Part shown: positions 1 through 7,910 of the stretch, piece by piece | Position numbering within the stretch: position 1 is the stretch's first letter | Layout of the letters: each line of letters opens with the position of its first letter | Source of the DNA: JBFHRE01 sp041591895 | GTDB lineage: Bacteria; Actinomycetota; Acidimicrobiia; Spongiisociales; ZC4RG35 | DNA length: 24,783 bases | Direction: 5' to 3' | NCBI GenBank assembly: GCA_041591895.1 | Contig: JBFHRE010000020.1 | Span: 1 to 24,783 of the forward strand | Notes under the pieces: model-generated | What the model was told of the DNA's origin: nothing | Database searches by the model: none | The model's input: the letters and a program-made list of their open reading frames with translations, nothing else | Made by a program: the position numbers and the translations under genes

Positions 1-1
1 G

Positions 2-2614
2 ACGCTGGCCAATACCACCGCCGCCGCTCGCAACAGCAACGGCTGCGCCGACACCGACGACAACTCGAGCGACTTCACGGTCCTATCGCCCGCGCCGCGC
101 AACACCGCATCTCCGCTCTCCCCGTGCGCCAGTCCCACCAACCCGAGCGGGGTCGGGGCCGCCGACCCCAGCACGGTTCCGCTAGGGGACTCCACACTGC
201 TCACCGTTGCCGTCACCCCGGGCACCAACCCCACCAGCACCGGACTCGGCGTCACCGCCGACCTCAGTTCGATCGGCGGGTCGGCCACCCAAGTGTTCTT
301 CGACGACGGGACCGATGGTGACGTCACCGCCGGCGACAACACCTTCTCCCATCTGGCCACGGTGCCCGTCGGGACGGTGGTGGGGGACAAGAGCCTGCCG
401 GTCACGATCACCGATGCTCAATCCCGGACCGGGACCACCAGCATCTCGCTGGTCGCCGGTGCGGTGTGCGAGCAGTCCTTTACCCCGGCCTACGCCATCC
501 AGGGCTCGGGCCTCAGCGCCGCTATCACCGGTTCCGTCACCACACAAGGTGTGGTGGTCGGGGACTACGAGGGCCCCAGCCCTACGCTTCGTGGCTTCTA
601 CCTCCAAGACCCGACCGGTGACGGCAACGCCGCTACCTCGGATGCCATCTTCGTTTTCAACGGCAACAACGACAACGTGAACCTGGGTGACGTCGTTCGG
701 GTGTCCGGCAGCGCCGGGGAGTTCCAGGATCAGACCCAGATCAGCTCGGTGACCTCGATCGTCGCCTGCGGGACCGGGTCCGTGTCGCCGGTCGATGTGT
801 CTCTGCCGGTGCCCTCTGCCACCCACCTGGAGCAGTACGAGGGGATGCTGGTCCGGTTCCCGCAGACGCTCTACGTGACCGAGCACTTCCAGTTGGGCCG
901 CTTCGGCCAGGTGGTGATGTCGTCGGGCAGCCGGCTCGCCCAACCGACCAACGTGGTGGCGCCCGGAGCTCCGGCGCTTGCCCTCCAGGCGGCCAACAAC
1001 CTCAACCGGATCATCTTCGACGATGCCCTCAACAACCAGAACCCGGATCCGATCGTGTTCGGGAGGGAAGGCATGTCCTTGAGCGCATCGAACACCCTCC
1101 GGGGTGGCGACACCGCCACCAACACGATCGGCGTTCTCACCTACACCTGGGCCGGCAACGCCGCCAGCGGGAACGCGTACCGGTTGCGGCCGATCAACGC
1201 CTTGGGCGGATCGGTGAACTTCGTGGCCGCCAATGCGCGTCCGCCCGCTCCATCTGATGTGGGCGGCACGCTGAAGGTGGCGTCATTCAACCTGCTCAAC
1301 TACTTCAACACCTTCGATGGACTGCCTGACCTCGTCGACAATTGCACCAACGGTGTCGGCGGTGCCCCCGCCGACTGCAGGGGCGCCGACACCCAAGCCG
1401 AGTTCGACCGGCAGTGGCCGAAGACGGTGGCGGCGATCCTCGGGATGGACGTCGACGTGCTCGGGGTGAACGAGATCGAGAACGACGGCTACGGACCGAC
1501 CAGCGCCATCGCCGATCTGGTTGACAGGCTCAATGCGGCCACCGCTCCAGGCACCTACGCCTTTGTCGACTTCGACACCGCCACCGGACAAGTCAATGCG
1601 CTGGGCGCCGATGCGATCAAGGTCGGGCTGATCTACAAGCCCGGTTCGGTGACGCCGGTCGGCACGACTGCCGCACTGAACACGCCCGACTTCGTCGAGG
1701 CGGGAGACGGCGTGCTCCGCAACCGGGCAACGTTCGCGCAGGCGTTCGAGCAGCCCAACGGGGCCCGGTTCGTGGTCAGCGTCAACCATCTCAAGAGCAA
1801 GGGGAGTGCGTGCAGCGCCCCGGATGACGGCGATGGTCAGGGGAACTGCAACGTGGTTCGCACCAACGCCGCCAACGTGCTGGCCGACTGGCTGGCGACA
1901 GATCCGACGGGGACGGGCGATCGCGACGTCTTGATCATCGGCGACCTCAACTCCTACGCCCAGGAGGATCCCATCACTGCCTTGAAGGGCAAGGGGTACG
2001 CGAACCTCATCGAGACCATGCTCGGGCCAAACGCCTACTCGTTCGTGTTCGACGGACAGTGGGGCTACCTCGACCATGCCATGGGCTCGCCGACGATCGT
2101 GTCGCAGGTGACCGGCGTCACCGAATGGCACATCAACGCCGACGAACCCGGAGTATTGGACTACAACACCAACTTCAAGAGCGCTGGGCAGATCACCGAT
2201 CTCTACGCCCCAGATCAGTATCGGGTGTCAGATCACGATCCCGTGATCATCGGCCTCGACCTCCGAGTGTTCGACTTCAGCGGCTTCATGTCGCCGATCG
2301 GACCTGGGTTGAACACGGTCAAGGCAGGAAGCGCCGTCCCGATCCGTTTTGGTCTGGATGGCGACCAGGGCCTGGACGTCATCTTCGATGGCTACCCGCG
2401 TTCTCGTCAGGTGGACTGCGGGACGCTGGCCTGGCTGCCCAACGGAGCCGAGGTCTCGAATCCGGGCTCGAGCGGGCTCACGTACGACCCGTTCACGGGG
2501 CTCTACAACGTCTCCTGGAAAACCTCCAAGTCGTGGGCGAACACCTGCAGGGTGTTGCGTCTTCTCCTGGTGGACGGGTCCGAGCACGTGGCCTATTTCT
2601 CGTTCAAGAAGTGA
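2..2614 (+). CDS. Secreted ExeM/NucH-type endonuclease, 5'-truncated, with C-terminal PxKF domain
   Basis: The frame is open from the first bases, so the start lies outside the window; about 870 codons are visible. The order resembles ExeM/NucH extracellular nucleases: the tail of a lamin-tail-like domain (residues 1-43, ending near DFTVLSPAPRN), an Ig-like beta-rich segment (about 45-153), a YhcR-type OB-fold (about 156-260), then an endonuclease/exonuclease/phosphatase domain (about 424-755). In that last domain I see KVASFNLLNYF, the catalytic-type NEIEND, GDLNSYAQEDP (Asp about 648) and VSDHDPVI (His about 745). Residues about 760-870 form a PxKF-like domain (GSAVPIRFGL and paired Cys), with Ile-Arg where Val-Lys is usual. 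Predicted role: extracellular DNA/RNA degradation for nutrient scavenging or biofilm turnover. The signal peptide, if any, is outside the window. Family assignment is confident; the exact substrate is not. Confidence 0.9.
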   Translation, partial: TLANTTAAARNSNGCADTDDNSSDFTVLSPAPRNTASPLSPCASPTNPSGVGAADPSTVPLGDSTLLTVAVTPGTNPTSTGLGVTADLSSIGGSATQVFFDDGTDGDVTAGDNTFSHLATVPVGTVVGDKSLPVTITDAQSRTGTTSISLVAGAVCEQSFTPAYAIQGSGLSAAITGSVTTQGVVVGDYEGPSPTLRGFYLQDPTGDGNAATSDAIFVFNGNNDNVNLGDVVRVSGSAGEFQDQTQISSVTSIVACGTGSVSPVDVSLPVPSATHLEQYEGMLVRFPQTLYVTEHFQLGRFGQVVMSSGSRLAQPTNVVAPGAPALALQAANNLNRIIFDDALNNQNPDPIVFGREGMSLSASNTLRGGDTATNTIGVLTYTWAGNAASGNAYRLRPINALGGSVNFVAANARPPAPSDVGGTLKVASFNLLNYFNTFDGLPDLVDNCTNGVGGAPADCRGADTQAEFDRQWPKTVAAILGMDVDVLGVNEIENDGYGPTSAIADLVDRLNAATAPGTYAFVDFDTATGQVNALGADAIKVGLIYKPGSVTPVGTTAALNTPDFVEAGDGVLRNRATFAQAFEQPNGARFVVSVNHLKSKGSACSAPDDGDGQGNCNVVRTNAANVLADWLATDPTGTGDRDVLIIGDLNSYAQEDPITALKGKGYANLIETMLGPNAYSFVFDGQWGYLDHAMGSPTIVSQVTGVTEWHINADEPGVLDYNTNFKSAGQITDLYAPDQYRVSDHDPVIIGLDLRVFDFSGFMSPIGPGLNTVKAGSAVPIRFGLDGDQGLDVIFDGYPRSRQVDCGTLAWLPNGAEVSNPGSSGLTYDPFTGLYNVSWKTSKSWANTCRVLRLLLVDGSEHVAYFSFKK

Positions 2615-2618
2615 GCTG

Positions 2619-2656
2619 AATCGGCTTCCCGGTCTTGACCGATCGGGGAGCCGATT
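2619..2656 (+). terminator. Hairpin terminator after the nuclease gene
   Basis: AATCGGCTTCCC (2619-2630) pairs with GGGGAGCCGATT (2645-2656) over 12 bp with one G-U pair, starting 4 nt after the stop codon. The loop holds a smaller GGTC/GACC stem. There is no U-tract, which is common for high-GC actinobacterial terminators. Confidence 0.7.
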
Positions 2657-2737
2657 ACCACCCCGGGAGGGCATGGCCGTACCATCCATGGTGTTTCGCG
2701 GCCTCAACGCAAGCCGCCCTCACGAAAGCGAGCGATC

Positions 2738-3580
2738 ATGGCCGAGGCAGAAAGCACGGAATCGAACAAGGTCGAGGAGGACGCTGCCAAGATCCCGGCG
2801 CCGGTCACTCAGGTAGGCCAACTGACCACCGCTGTTCCTGCCCCCGAGGGGCCGTCGTTCGGCGAGCGGGCGGGTCGCTTCTTTCGCCGCTTGCTGCGCT
2901 GGGTGCTCATCCTGGCCGTCGTTGCCGGCCTCGGGTACGGCGCATGGGTCGGGTGGCCGATCCTGCGCGATCGGGTGATCGCCCCGGTCGAGGCGAACAT
3001 CGCCGACATGGGCGTGGTTCAGGACCGACTCGACGCCGGCGATGCCCGGCTGGCGGGCTTGGAGGCCGACATCGAGGCACTGGCAGCCACTCAGCAGGAA
3101 CTGGCAGTATCCCAAGCCGCCCTCGGGGAGACGGTCGCCGTTCTCGAGGCGGAGATCGAGGCTTCCGGGGCCCGGATTGCGGCTCTCGATGCGCTGACGG
3201 CCGAGTTGGAGGAAGGCGTTTCCGCCGGGTCGGCCGAGACCGCCCGCCAGGTGGCGATCCTCAAGTCGATGGAGCTGATGGGAAGGGCCCGGCTGTTCCT
3301 GTACCAGTCGAACTTCGGACTGGCCGAACAGGACGTGCTGGCAGCTCGAGCGGTCCTCTTGGCGGCTGTCGCCGGCGCGACCGGCGAAGAGCAAGAGGTG
3401 CTGCAGGGGACGGTCGAGAGACTCGACCGGGTGTTGGGTGCCTTGCCGGCATTCCCGGTGCGTGCCGCCGACGACCTCGACATCGCATGGCAGATCCTGA
3501 TCGGCCAGATCCCGGCGGTGGCGGAGCCACCGGCGGAACCGTCCGCCGGCGATCAGGTGACGACCACTACCGCCCCCTGA
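2738..3580 (+). CDS. Single-pass membrane protein with long coiled coil
   Basis: I do not recognise a named family. The 280-residue protein has an acidic, Pro/Ala-rich N-terminus (1-45), a basic patch RRLLR just before one membrane helix (about 53-73), a long heptad-like coiled coil (about 84-165, rich in Ala, Leu, Glu), a helical region (about 170-240) and a Thr-rich tail ending TTTTAP. The basic patch on the N-terminal side suggests the short N-terminus is cytoplasmic and the coiled coil is outside. The layout (anchor, coiled coil, helical C-terminus) resembles HemX- or mitofilin-like proteins, but I see no diagnostic motif. The ATG is preceded only by a weak purine stretch (GAAAGCGAG). It lies between the nuclease terminator and the GYD gene, 94 nt ahead of the latter, so it could be monocistronic. 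Confidence 0.75.
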   Translation: MAEAESTESNKVEEDAAKIPAPVTQVGQLTTAVPAPEGPSFGERAGRFFRRLLRWVLILAVVAGLGYGAWVGWPILRDRVIAPVEANIADMGVVQDRLDAGDARLAGLEADIEALAATQQELAVSQAALGETVAVLEAEIEASGARIAALDALTAELEEGVSAGSAETARQVAILKSMELMGRARLFLYQSNFGLAEQDVLAARAVLLAAVAGATGEEQEVLQGTVERLDRVLGALPAFPVRAADDLDIAWQILIGQIPAVAEPPAEPSAGDQVTTTTAP

Positions 3581-3674
3581 TCCCCGTCGAACGCCAAGGC
3601 GTCTCGAGCCGGACCGCGTTCGCGCGGGTAGGTTTTGACTACGGGTCGGCGATCGGACAGGAGGAGAGGTGACG

Positions 3675-3965
3675 ATGAATACCTACATCTCCTTGGTCAA
3701 TTTCACCGATCAAGGAATCCGCGGCGTCAAAGACACCCGCAAGCGAGCCGAGGCCTTCACCGAATTGGTGGAGGAGATGGGCGGCACGGTGCGAGAGATC
3801 TTCTGGACGCTGGGCAGCTACGACCTGGTGGCCATTGCCGACATGCCCTCCGATGAGGCGTACACGGCGGCGGCGCTCAAGGTGGCGATGCTCGGCAATG
3901 TCCGGACCACCACACTGCGCGGCTTCGACAGCGATGGAATGAAGGCGATCCTCGACCAGATCTGA
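3675..3965 (+). CDS. GYD domain-containing protein
   Basis: The 96-residue product starts MNTYISLVNFTDQGIRGVKD and contains GGTVREIFWTLGSYDLVAIAD, with the G-x-YD signature and the ferredoxin-like alpha/beta pattern of the GYD family (PF08734). It is a small, single-domain cytoplasmic protein near the usual family length. The biochemical role of GYD proteins is not settled; they resemble small dimeric alpha-beta-barrel proteins. I chose the ATG at 3675 because GGAGGAG (3660-3666) lies 8 nt upstream, whereas an in-frame GTG at 3669 would be only 2 nt from it. The gene is convergent with the heliorhodopsin gene. Confidence 0.85.
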   Translation: MNTYISLVNFTDQGIRGVKDTRKRAEAFTELVEEMGGTVREIFWTLGSYDLVAIADMPSDEAYTAAALKVAMLGNVRTTTLRGFDSDGMKAILDQI

Positions 3966-3982
3966 GCATCGAGAGATCGAAA

Positions 3983-4004
3983 GGTCCGTTCGCCGACCCG
4001 GACC
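3983..4004. terminator. Possible bidirectional hairpin between convergent genes
   Basis: GGTCCG (3983-3988) and CGGACC (3999-4004) form a 6-bp stem with a 10-nt loop in the 52-nt gap between the GYD and heliorhodopsin stop codons. There is no U-tract on either strand, so this is a weak candidate supported mainly by position. Confidence 0.35.
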
Positions 4005-4017
4005 CCACGCGACGCGT

Positions 4018-4806
4018 TCACCCGGCGAGCGTGCCGGCGAACACCTGCCAGGCGAGAAGCGACTTCGCCACCAGGCTGAGACCGATGTAGAAACTCTCGC
4101 CGTACAGGTAGGAACCCCACTTGCCGACCCGACGGTATTGGAGCCACATGTTGAGTGCGAACACGTTGAAGAAGGCGAACAGGGAGAAGAAGATCCCGTA
4201 GACGAATCCCGGGGGTTCGGCGGCGCTACCCGGCGAGGCCAGGTAGATGCCGACTGCAGCCCAGGGGATGATCCCCGCGACAGAGCCGAGCCAGAACGGA
4301 AGCAGAGAACCGCCTGGGGACTCGTACTTCTCCTGAACCGCTCCGAAGAAGATCATCGACGCATTGACTCCAAAGATCGCCACCAGCGCGGCAGCGTCGG
4401 CGATCCCGGTGAGCATGGCGATCAGGACGATCATCACCGATGAGGACAGGGAGTACTCGACCCAGCGGAAGTTGTTTCGACCCAGTCCGAGGCCGGCGAT
4501 GTATCGATTGAAACCCGGGAAGGCGACGATGGCGTGGAAAGCGGCACTCAGGAAGAGAAACGCTGCCACGCCGCCCGCCACCGACAGATCGAACAGAACA
4601 CTCGGGTCGGCGTTCGGGGTTCCGGGAGGGCCGGAGAGGAAGGAGGCCGTGACCGGCAGTGTGAAGCCGTTCCCGAGCGCCAGCACCGCAACCCCCTGGA
4701 CCGCATGGAGCAAGGCCATCACGATGTTGTAGGTACGTAGCCTGGAGGCTCTGGCCGGGGTTACAGCGGCGGCCGCCTGTGAGACCTGTTCTGTTTGCAT
4801 GACCAT
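4018..4806 (-). CDS. Heliorhodopsin (retinal-binding membrane protein)
   Basis: The 262-residue protein has seven membrane helices (about 26-46, 78-96, 117-137, 140-158, 170-190, 201-223, 236-258) and heliorhodopsin signatures: LLHAVQG in helix 1, FRWVEYSLSSS in helix 3, NMWLQYRRVGKW, and LSLVAKSLLAWQVFAGTL in helix 7. Lys248 is the expected Schiff-base lysine (Lys241 in the type protein 48C12) and Glu117 the counterion (Glu107). His34 and His91 match the conserved cytoplasmic-side histidines, and Trp253 follows the lysine. Heliorhodopsins are inverted in the membrane relative to type 1 rhodopsins and generally do not pump; their role is still debated. No retinal-synthesis gene is visible here. 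The start fits a leaderless transcript (TAAAGT, 6 nt, ATG); a second ATG two codons on is possible. Only the family is certain. Confidence 0.96.
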   Translation of the reverse strand: MVMQTEQVSQAAAAVTPARASRLRTYNIVMALLHAVQGVAVLALGNGFTLPVTASFLSGPPGTPNADPSVLFDLSVAGGVAAFLFLSAAFHAIVAFPGFNRYIAGLGLGRNNFRWVEYSLSSSVMIVLIAMLTGIADAAALVAIFGVNASMIFFGAVQEKYESPGGSLLPFWLGSVAGIIPWAAVGIYLASPGSAAEPPGFVYGIFFSLFAFFNVFALNMWLQYRRVGKWGSYLYGESFYIGLSLVAKSLLAWQVFAGTLAG

Positions 4807-4812
4807 GCGAAC

Positions 4813-4826
4813 ACTTTAGCACTAAA
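4813..4826 (-). promoter_or_regulatory. Leaderless -10 element and overlapping inverted repeat upstream of heliorhodopsin
   Basis: On the minus strand TAAAGT (4818-4813) matches TANNNT and is followed by 6 nt and then the ATG at 4806, with no Shine-Dalgarno. An inverted repeat, TTTAG-N2-CTAAA (4815-4826), covers most of the -10. I see no good -35 on this strand. The repeat sits in an AT-rich island between two divergent genes, so a regulator bound here could block heliorhodopsin transcription and affect the decarboxylase gene. Confidence 0.5.
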
Positions 4827-4962
4827 TTTATTCCCATCCGGTAGCTGTCTTCCGTCCCGCGTCACCCGTCGGGCGTCGGTGCTGTGCGAGTGTCGTCGAT
4901 CCATGACGCATGACGCCGTCCTGATACCGTCCGGAGCCCACGATCACGAGGAGCTCCGATCG

Positions 4963-6393
4963 ATGACACCTGATGAATATCGCGCCGCCGGCCACCGGCT
5001 GGTCGACTGGGTGGCCGATTTTCGGGAAGCGATCGAGGAGCTGCCGGTCCGGTCGGGTGCCATTCCCGGCCAGGTGTTGGCGGCCCTCCCATCCGAGCCT
5101 CCGCAGGTTCCGGACGGACTCGAAGCCCTCATCTCAGACCTCGAAACGATCATCGTCCCGGCCTCGACCCATCCCCAACACCCCCGTTACCTGGCGTTCT
5201 TTCCGGCCAACGCCTCACTGTCGACCGCACTGGCCGACATCGTGTCGACGGGGCTTGGACAGCTCGGGATCACGTGGGAGTCGTCCCCGGCCCTCACGGA
5301 ACTGGAGACGGTGGTCTGCGACTGGATGAGGGTCCTGTACGGCCTGTCGGATTCTTGGAGCGGCACCATCCACGACACCGCGTCCACCGCGGCGCTGGTG
5401 GCCATGATCTGTGCCCGAGAGCGAGCTCTTGGCCACCCGTCGGGTGGGCTGCAGGCGGCCGATCGACCGCTCGTCGTGTACGCCACCGGTCAGGCTCACA
5501 GCTCGGTGACCAAGGCGGTGGCGCTCTCCGGGATCGGTCCCTCCAACCTGCGTCAAGTCGAAACCGATGACGAACTCGCCATGCGCCCGGAGGTCCTTCG
5601 CAGGATGATCCGGGCGGACATCGAGGGTGGGCTGGTTCCAGCGGCGATCGTCGCCACGGTCGGCACCACCGCCACCACCGCCGTCGACCCGGTCGCAGAC
5701 ATCGCAGCCGTCGCGGCCGATTTCGGCGCCTGGCTCCATGTCGATGCTGCCATGGCTGGGTCGGTGATGCTCCTCGAGGACTATCGCTGGATGTGGGAGG
5801 GGGTAGAGGCCGCCGACTCCATCTCGATCAACCCCCACAAATGGATGGGCACTGCTCTCGACTGCTCGCTGTACTTCGTGCGCGACAGCGCCGAGTTGAG
5901 AGCGGTGATGGCCACGAATCCCTCGTACCTGCGTAGCGCCGCCGACGGCGACGTCATCCAGTACCGCGATTGGGGGATCCCCCTCGGCCGCCGGTTCCGG
6001 GCGCTGAAACTCTGGTTTCAGCTCCGGCTGGACGGTATCGACGCCATTCGCGCTCGAATCCGTCGAGACCTCGAACATGCCCGATGGCTGGCTGGCGTCG
6101 TGGCGGCCGAGCCCGGTTGGGAGTTGGTGACACCGACCAACCTGCAGACGGTGTGCGTGCGACATCGCCCACCCGGCTTGGCCGCGGGGGACGTGGACGC
6201 GCACACCAGAGCCTGGGTGGCGGCGATAAACGACTCAGGCGAGTTCTATCTCACCCCAGCCGAGGTCGATGGTCGCTGGATCGCTCGGATCTCGTTCGGT
6301 GCCGAACGCACCGAACACCATCACGTGATGCGGCTGTGGGAGCGAATGCGAGAGGCGGTCAGCGGCGTGGAGCCTTGGGGCGTGCCTCGTTGA
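4963..6393 (+). CDS. PLP-dependent group II amino-acid decarboxylase (aromatic-L-amino-acid decarboxylase-like)
   Basis: The 476-residue protein opens MTPDEYRAAGHRLVDWVADF, the usual N-terminus of DOPA/tyrosine/tryptophan decarboxylase-type enzymes. The PLP-binding lysine is Lys293 in SINPHKWMG; Asp261 (HVDAAMAG) should contact the pyridine nitrogen and His179 (GQAHSSVTKA) should stack on the ring. PRYLAFFPANASL near the N-terminus is also typical. The predicted reaction is decarboxylation of an amino acid to the amine plus CO2; the substrate (aromatic, or another) cannot be settled from sequence. I chose the ATG at 4963 because GAGGAG (4948-4953) lies 9 nt upstream and the family N-terminus begins here; the frame is open further upstream without a better start. 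It is divergent from heliorhodopsin, and its 3' end overlaps the convergent RRM gene by 35 nt. Confidence 0.92.
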   Translation: MTPDEYRAAGHRLVDWVADFREAIEELPVRSGAIPGQVLAALPSEPPQVPDGLEALISDLETIIVPASTHPQHPRYLAFFPANASLSTALADIVSTGLGQLGITWESSPALTELETVVCDWMRVLYGLSDSWSGTIHDTASTAALVAMICARERALGHPSGGLQAADRPLVVYATGQAHSSVTKAVALSGIGPSNLRQVETDDELAMRPEVLRRMIRADIEGGLVPAAIVATVGTTATTAVDPVADIAAVAADFGAWLHVDAAMAGSVMLLEDYRWMWEGVEAADSISINPHKWMGTALDCSLYFVRDSAELRAVMATNPSYLRSAADGDVIQYRDWGIPLGRRFRALKLWFQLRLDGIDAIRARIRRDLEHARWLAGVVAAEPGWELVTPTNLQTVCVRHRPPGLAAGDVDAHTRAWVAAINDSGEFYLTPAEVDGRWIARISFGAERTEHHHVMRLWERMREAVSGVEPWGVPR

Positions 6394-6610
6394 CCGTGAG
6401 CTTGCGCCCGTCCATGTCGGCGCCGTTCAACTCCTGGATCGCATTGCGGGCGTCGTCATCGGCCATCTCAACGAACCCGAATCCCCGGGAGCGTCCCGTT
6501 TCGCGGTCGGTCACGACCGAGGCGGACTGAACGGCGCCGTAGCGGCCGAACAGCTGCTCGAGGTCGTAATTGGTGGTGCGGAAGGGAAGGTTTCCCACGT
6601 AGATGTTCAT
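6359..6610 (-). CDS. Single-RRM RNA-binding protein
   Basis: The 83-residue product is one RNA recognition motif with almost nothing else: RNP2 is IYVGNL (residues 3-8) and RNP1 is RGFGFVEM (about 42-49), followed by a short basic tail (RPKAPRR). It is the length of cyanobacterial Rbp-type proteins, which bind single-stranded RNA and are often cold-induced; that role is an inference here. GAGAGG lies only 3 nt before the ATG, with a second purine tract (AGGAAAG) further up, so ribosome binding is unusual or uses the distal tract. It follows the HDOD regulator on the same strand after a 91-nt gap and overlaps the convergent decarboxylase gene by 35 nt. Confidence 0.93.
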   Translation of the reverse strand: MNIYVGNLPFRTTNYDLEQLFGRYGAVQSASVVTDRETGRSRGFGFVEMADDDARNAIQELNGADMDGRKLTVNEARPKAPRR

Positions 6611-6701
6611 CAGCCTCTCGTCTTTCCTGTCCCGGCGGACCCTGTCCGCCTTTCAGGGCCGGGAGGATAGCGGGTTGGAACGACGCTGACGGCCATCGAC
6701 C

Positions 6702-7826
6702 TCACGCGGCCAGAGATGCCCAGAGTTGAAGCCGGTCGGCAGTGGCGACTTTCTCGAGTACAACGGGGTGAATGAGGGCATCTGCGGCGGTATGACCTGC
6801 CGAAACCAGCGCCTTTGCGACGTGCACAGCGGTCACGGGGTCGACTACATCGGACACCGGCGGCACGTGGTGGTGGAGAACGACGTCGACCACCTCGCGA
6901 GGCAGTTTCCACATCGCGCAAAGGAATCCTCCGATGTCCGAGTGAGACACACCGAAGAGTGACCGCTCCGCTTCATCCGTTGGGTCGATGGAGAGATAGT
7001 CGTCCCTCCAGTTCTGGAACAGAACGATCGCCCCGATGTCGTGGAGCAATCCCCCGAGCTTGGCAGCCTCCACCGCAGCGGCGCCAAGACCCTCGTGCTT
7101 GGCGATCGCGCCGGCGAGAGACGAGACCTCGAGCGCTTCCTTCCACATGCTTTCGATGAGGCGGATGTCGAGCTTGGACGCCTGCTCGAACACGGCAACC
7201 GCCAGAACCAGGTTGGAAACCCGGTCGATTCCGAGCAGCACTGCCGCCTGGGCCACGTCGGCCACGGTGGTACGAAGACCGAAGAGCGCCGAGTTGACGG
7301 TCTGGATGACCTTCACCGAGACCGCTGGGTCGGTGCGAATGATCTCACCGACCTGCTGTAGGGAGGGGTCCGATCCCCGCAGCAGGTCCTGGAGCTTGAT
7401 GTAGACGGTTGGAAGTGCGGGCATCCGCAGCGTGCCCATGAGGAGCGAATCGAGCCGCTCGCTGGAGATCCGGTCGCCGAGAAGGGTGGCGGCCAGCATT
7501 GCTCGACGCAGCTTCTCGGCGTCCAACGGCCGGCGTACGAGGTGGTTTGTCGTGCCGCCGAGTTGGACGTGATCGGTGCCGATTCCCAGCCGGGCGACTC
7601 CCGGACAGGTCTGAGCGGCGTGCTCGAGCGTGCGCACGGCTGCTTTGGAGTCGTTGCCGACGGCCGCGATGAGCAGGTCGTAGCTCGCCGAACCGAGTGA
7701 TTGGATCGCATCCACCTCGGATCTCGAAATCGTCACGTCGAATCCGAGCCGTCCCCCCTCGACCAGCGAGGCGAGGTCTTCGGCCGATCGCTCGTCTTCG
7801 TCGATCAGCAGCGCCTTGAATGTCAT
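6702..7826 (-). CDS. HDOD-domain regulator with degenerate receiver domain
   Basis: The 374-residue protein has a receiver-like N-terminus (1-118) and an HDOD domain (about 130-330). The HDOD part shows LPTVYIKLQDLL, TDPAVSVKVIQTVNSALFGL and an intact GGLLHDIG (His262-Asp263), as well as the late HHH motif near 318. In the receiver, the acidic pair of the Mg site is present (LLIDED, residues 6-11), but the strand that should end in the phospho-accepting Asp reads YDLLIAAVGND, with Ala54-Ala55, and the usual Lys is replaced (VRRP). It is therefore probably a phosphorylation-independent pseudo-receiver. HDOD proteins act as protein-protein scaffolds in signalling, motility and stress control. 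GGAG lies 8 nt before the ATG. No partner kinase is adjacent. Confidence 0.88.
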   Translation of the reverse strand: MTFKALLIDEDERSAEDLASLVEGGRLGFDVTISRSEVDAIQSLGSASYDLLIAAVGNDSKAAVRTLEHAAQTCPGVARLGIGTDHVQLGGTTNHLVRRPLDAEKLRRAMLAATLLGDRISSERLDSLLMGTLRMPALPTVYIKLQDLLRGSDPSLQQVGEIIRTDPAVSVKVIQTVNSALFGLRTTVADVAQAAVLLGIDRVSNLVLAVAVFEQASKLDIRLIESMWKEALEVSSLAGAIAKHEGLGAAAVEAAKLGGLLHDIGAIVLFQNWRDDYLSIDPTDEAERSLFGVSHSDIGGFLCAMWKLPREVVDVVLHHHVPPVSDVVDPVTAVHVAKALVSAGHTAADALIHPVVLEKVATADRLQLWASLAA

Positions 7827-7910
7827 CGGTCCTGCTCCTGTTAGCTCGATGCCTTGCCGAGTCCCGTCGGCATCACCCCGATGTGGTCAAGCAATGTGGT
7901 GAAATGCGGG

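Noticed and set aside
182..2131. Antisense open frames opposite the nuclease gene
   Set aside because: They mirror the third-position bias of the coding strand and carry no family motifs.
4795..4962. Upstream extension of the decarboxylase frame
   Set aside because: The ATG at 4963 has a good Shine-Dalgarno and the family N-terminus; the extension would run over the promoter and start of heliorhodopsin.
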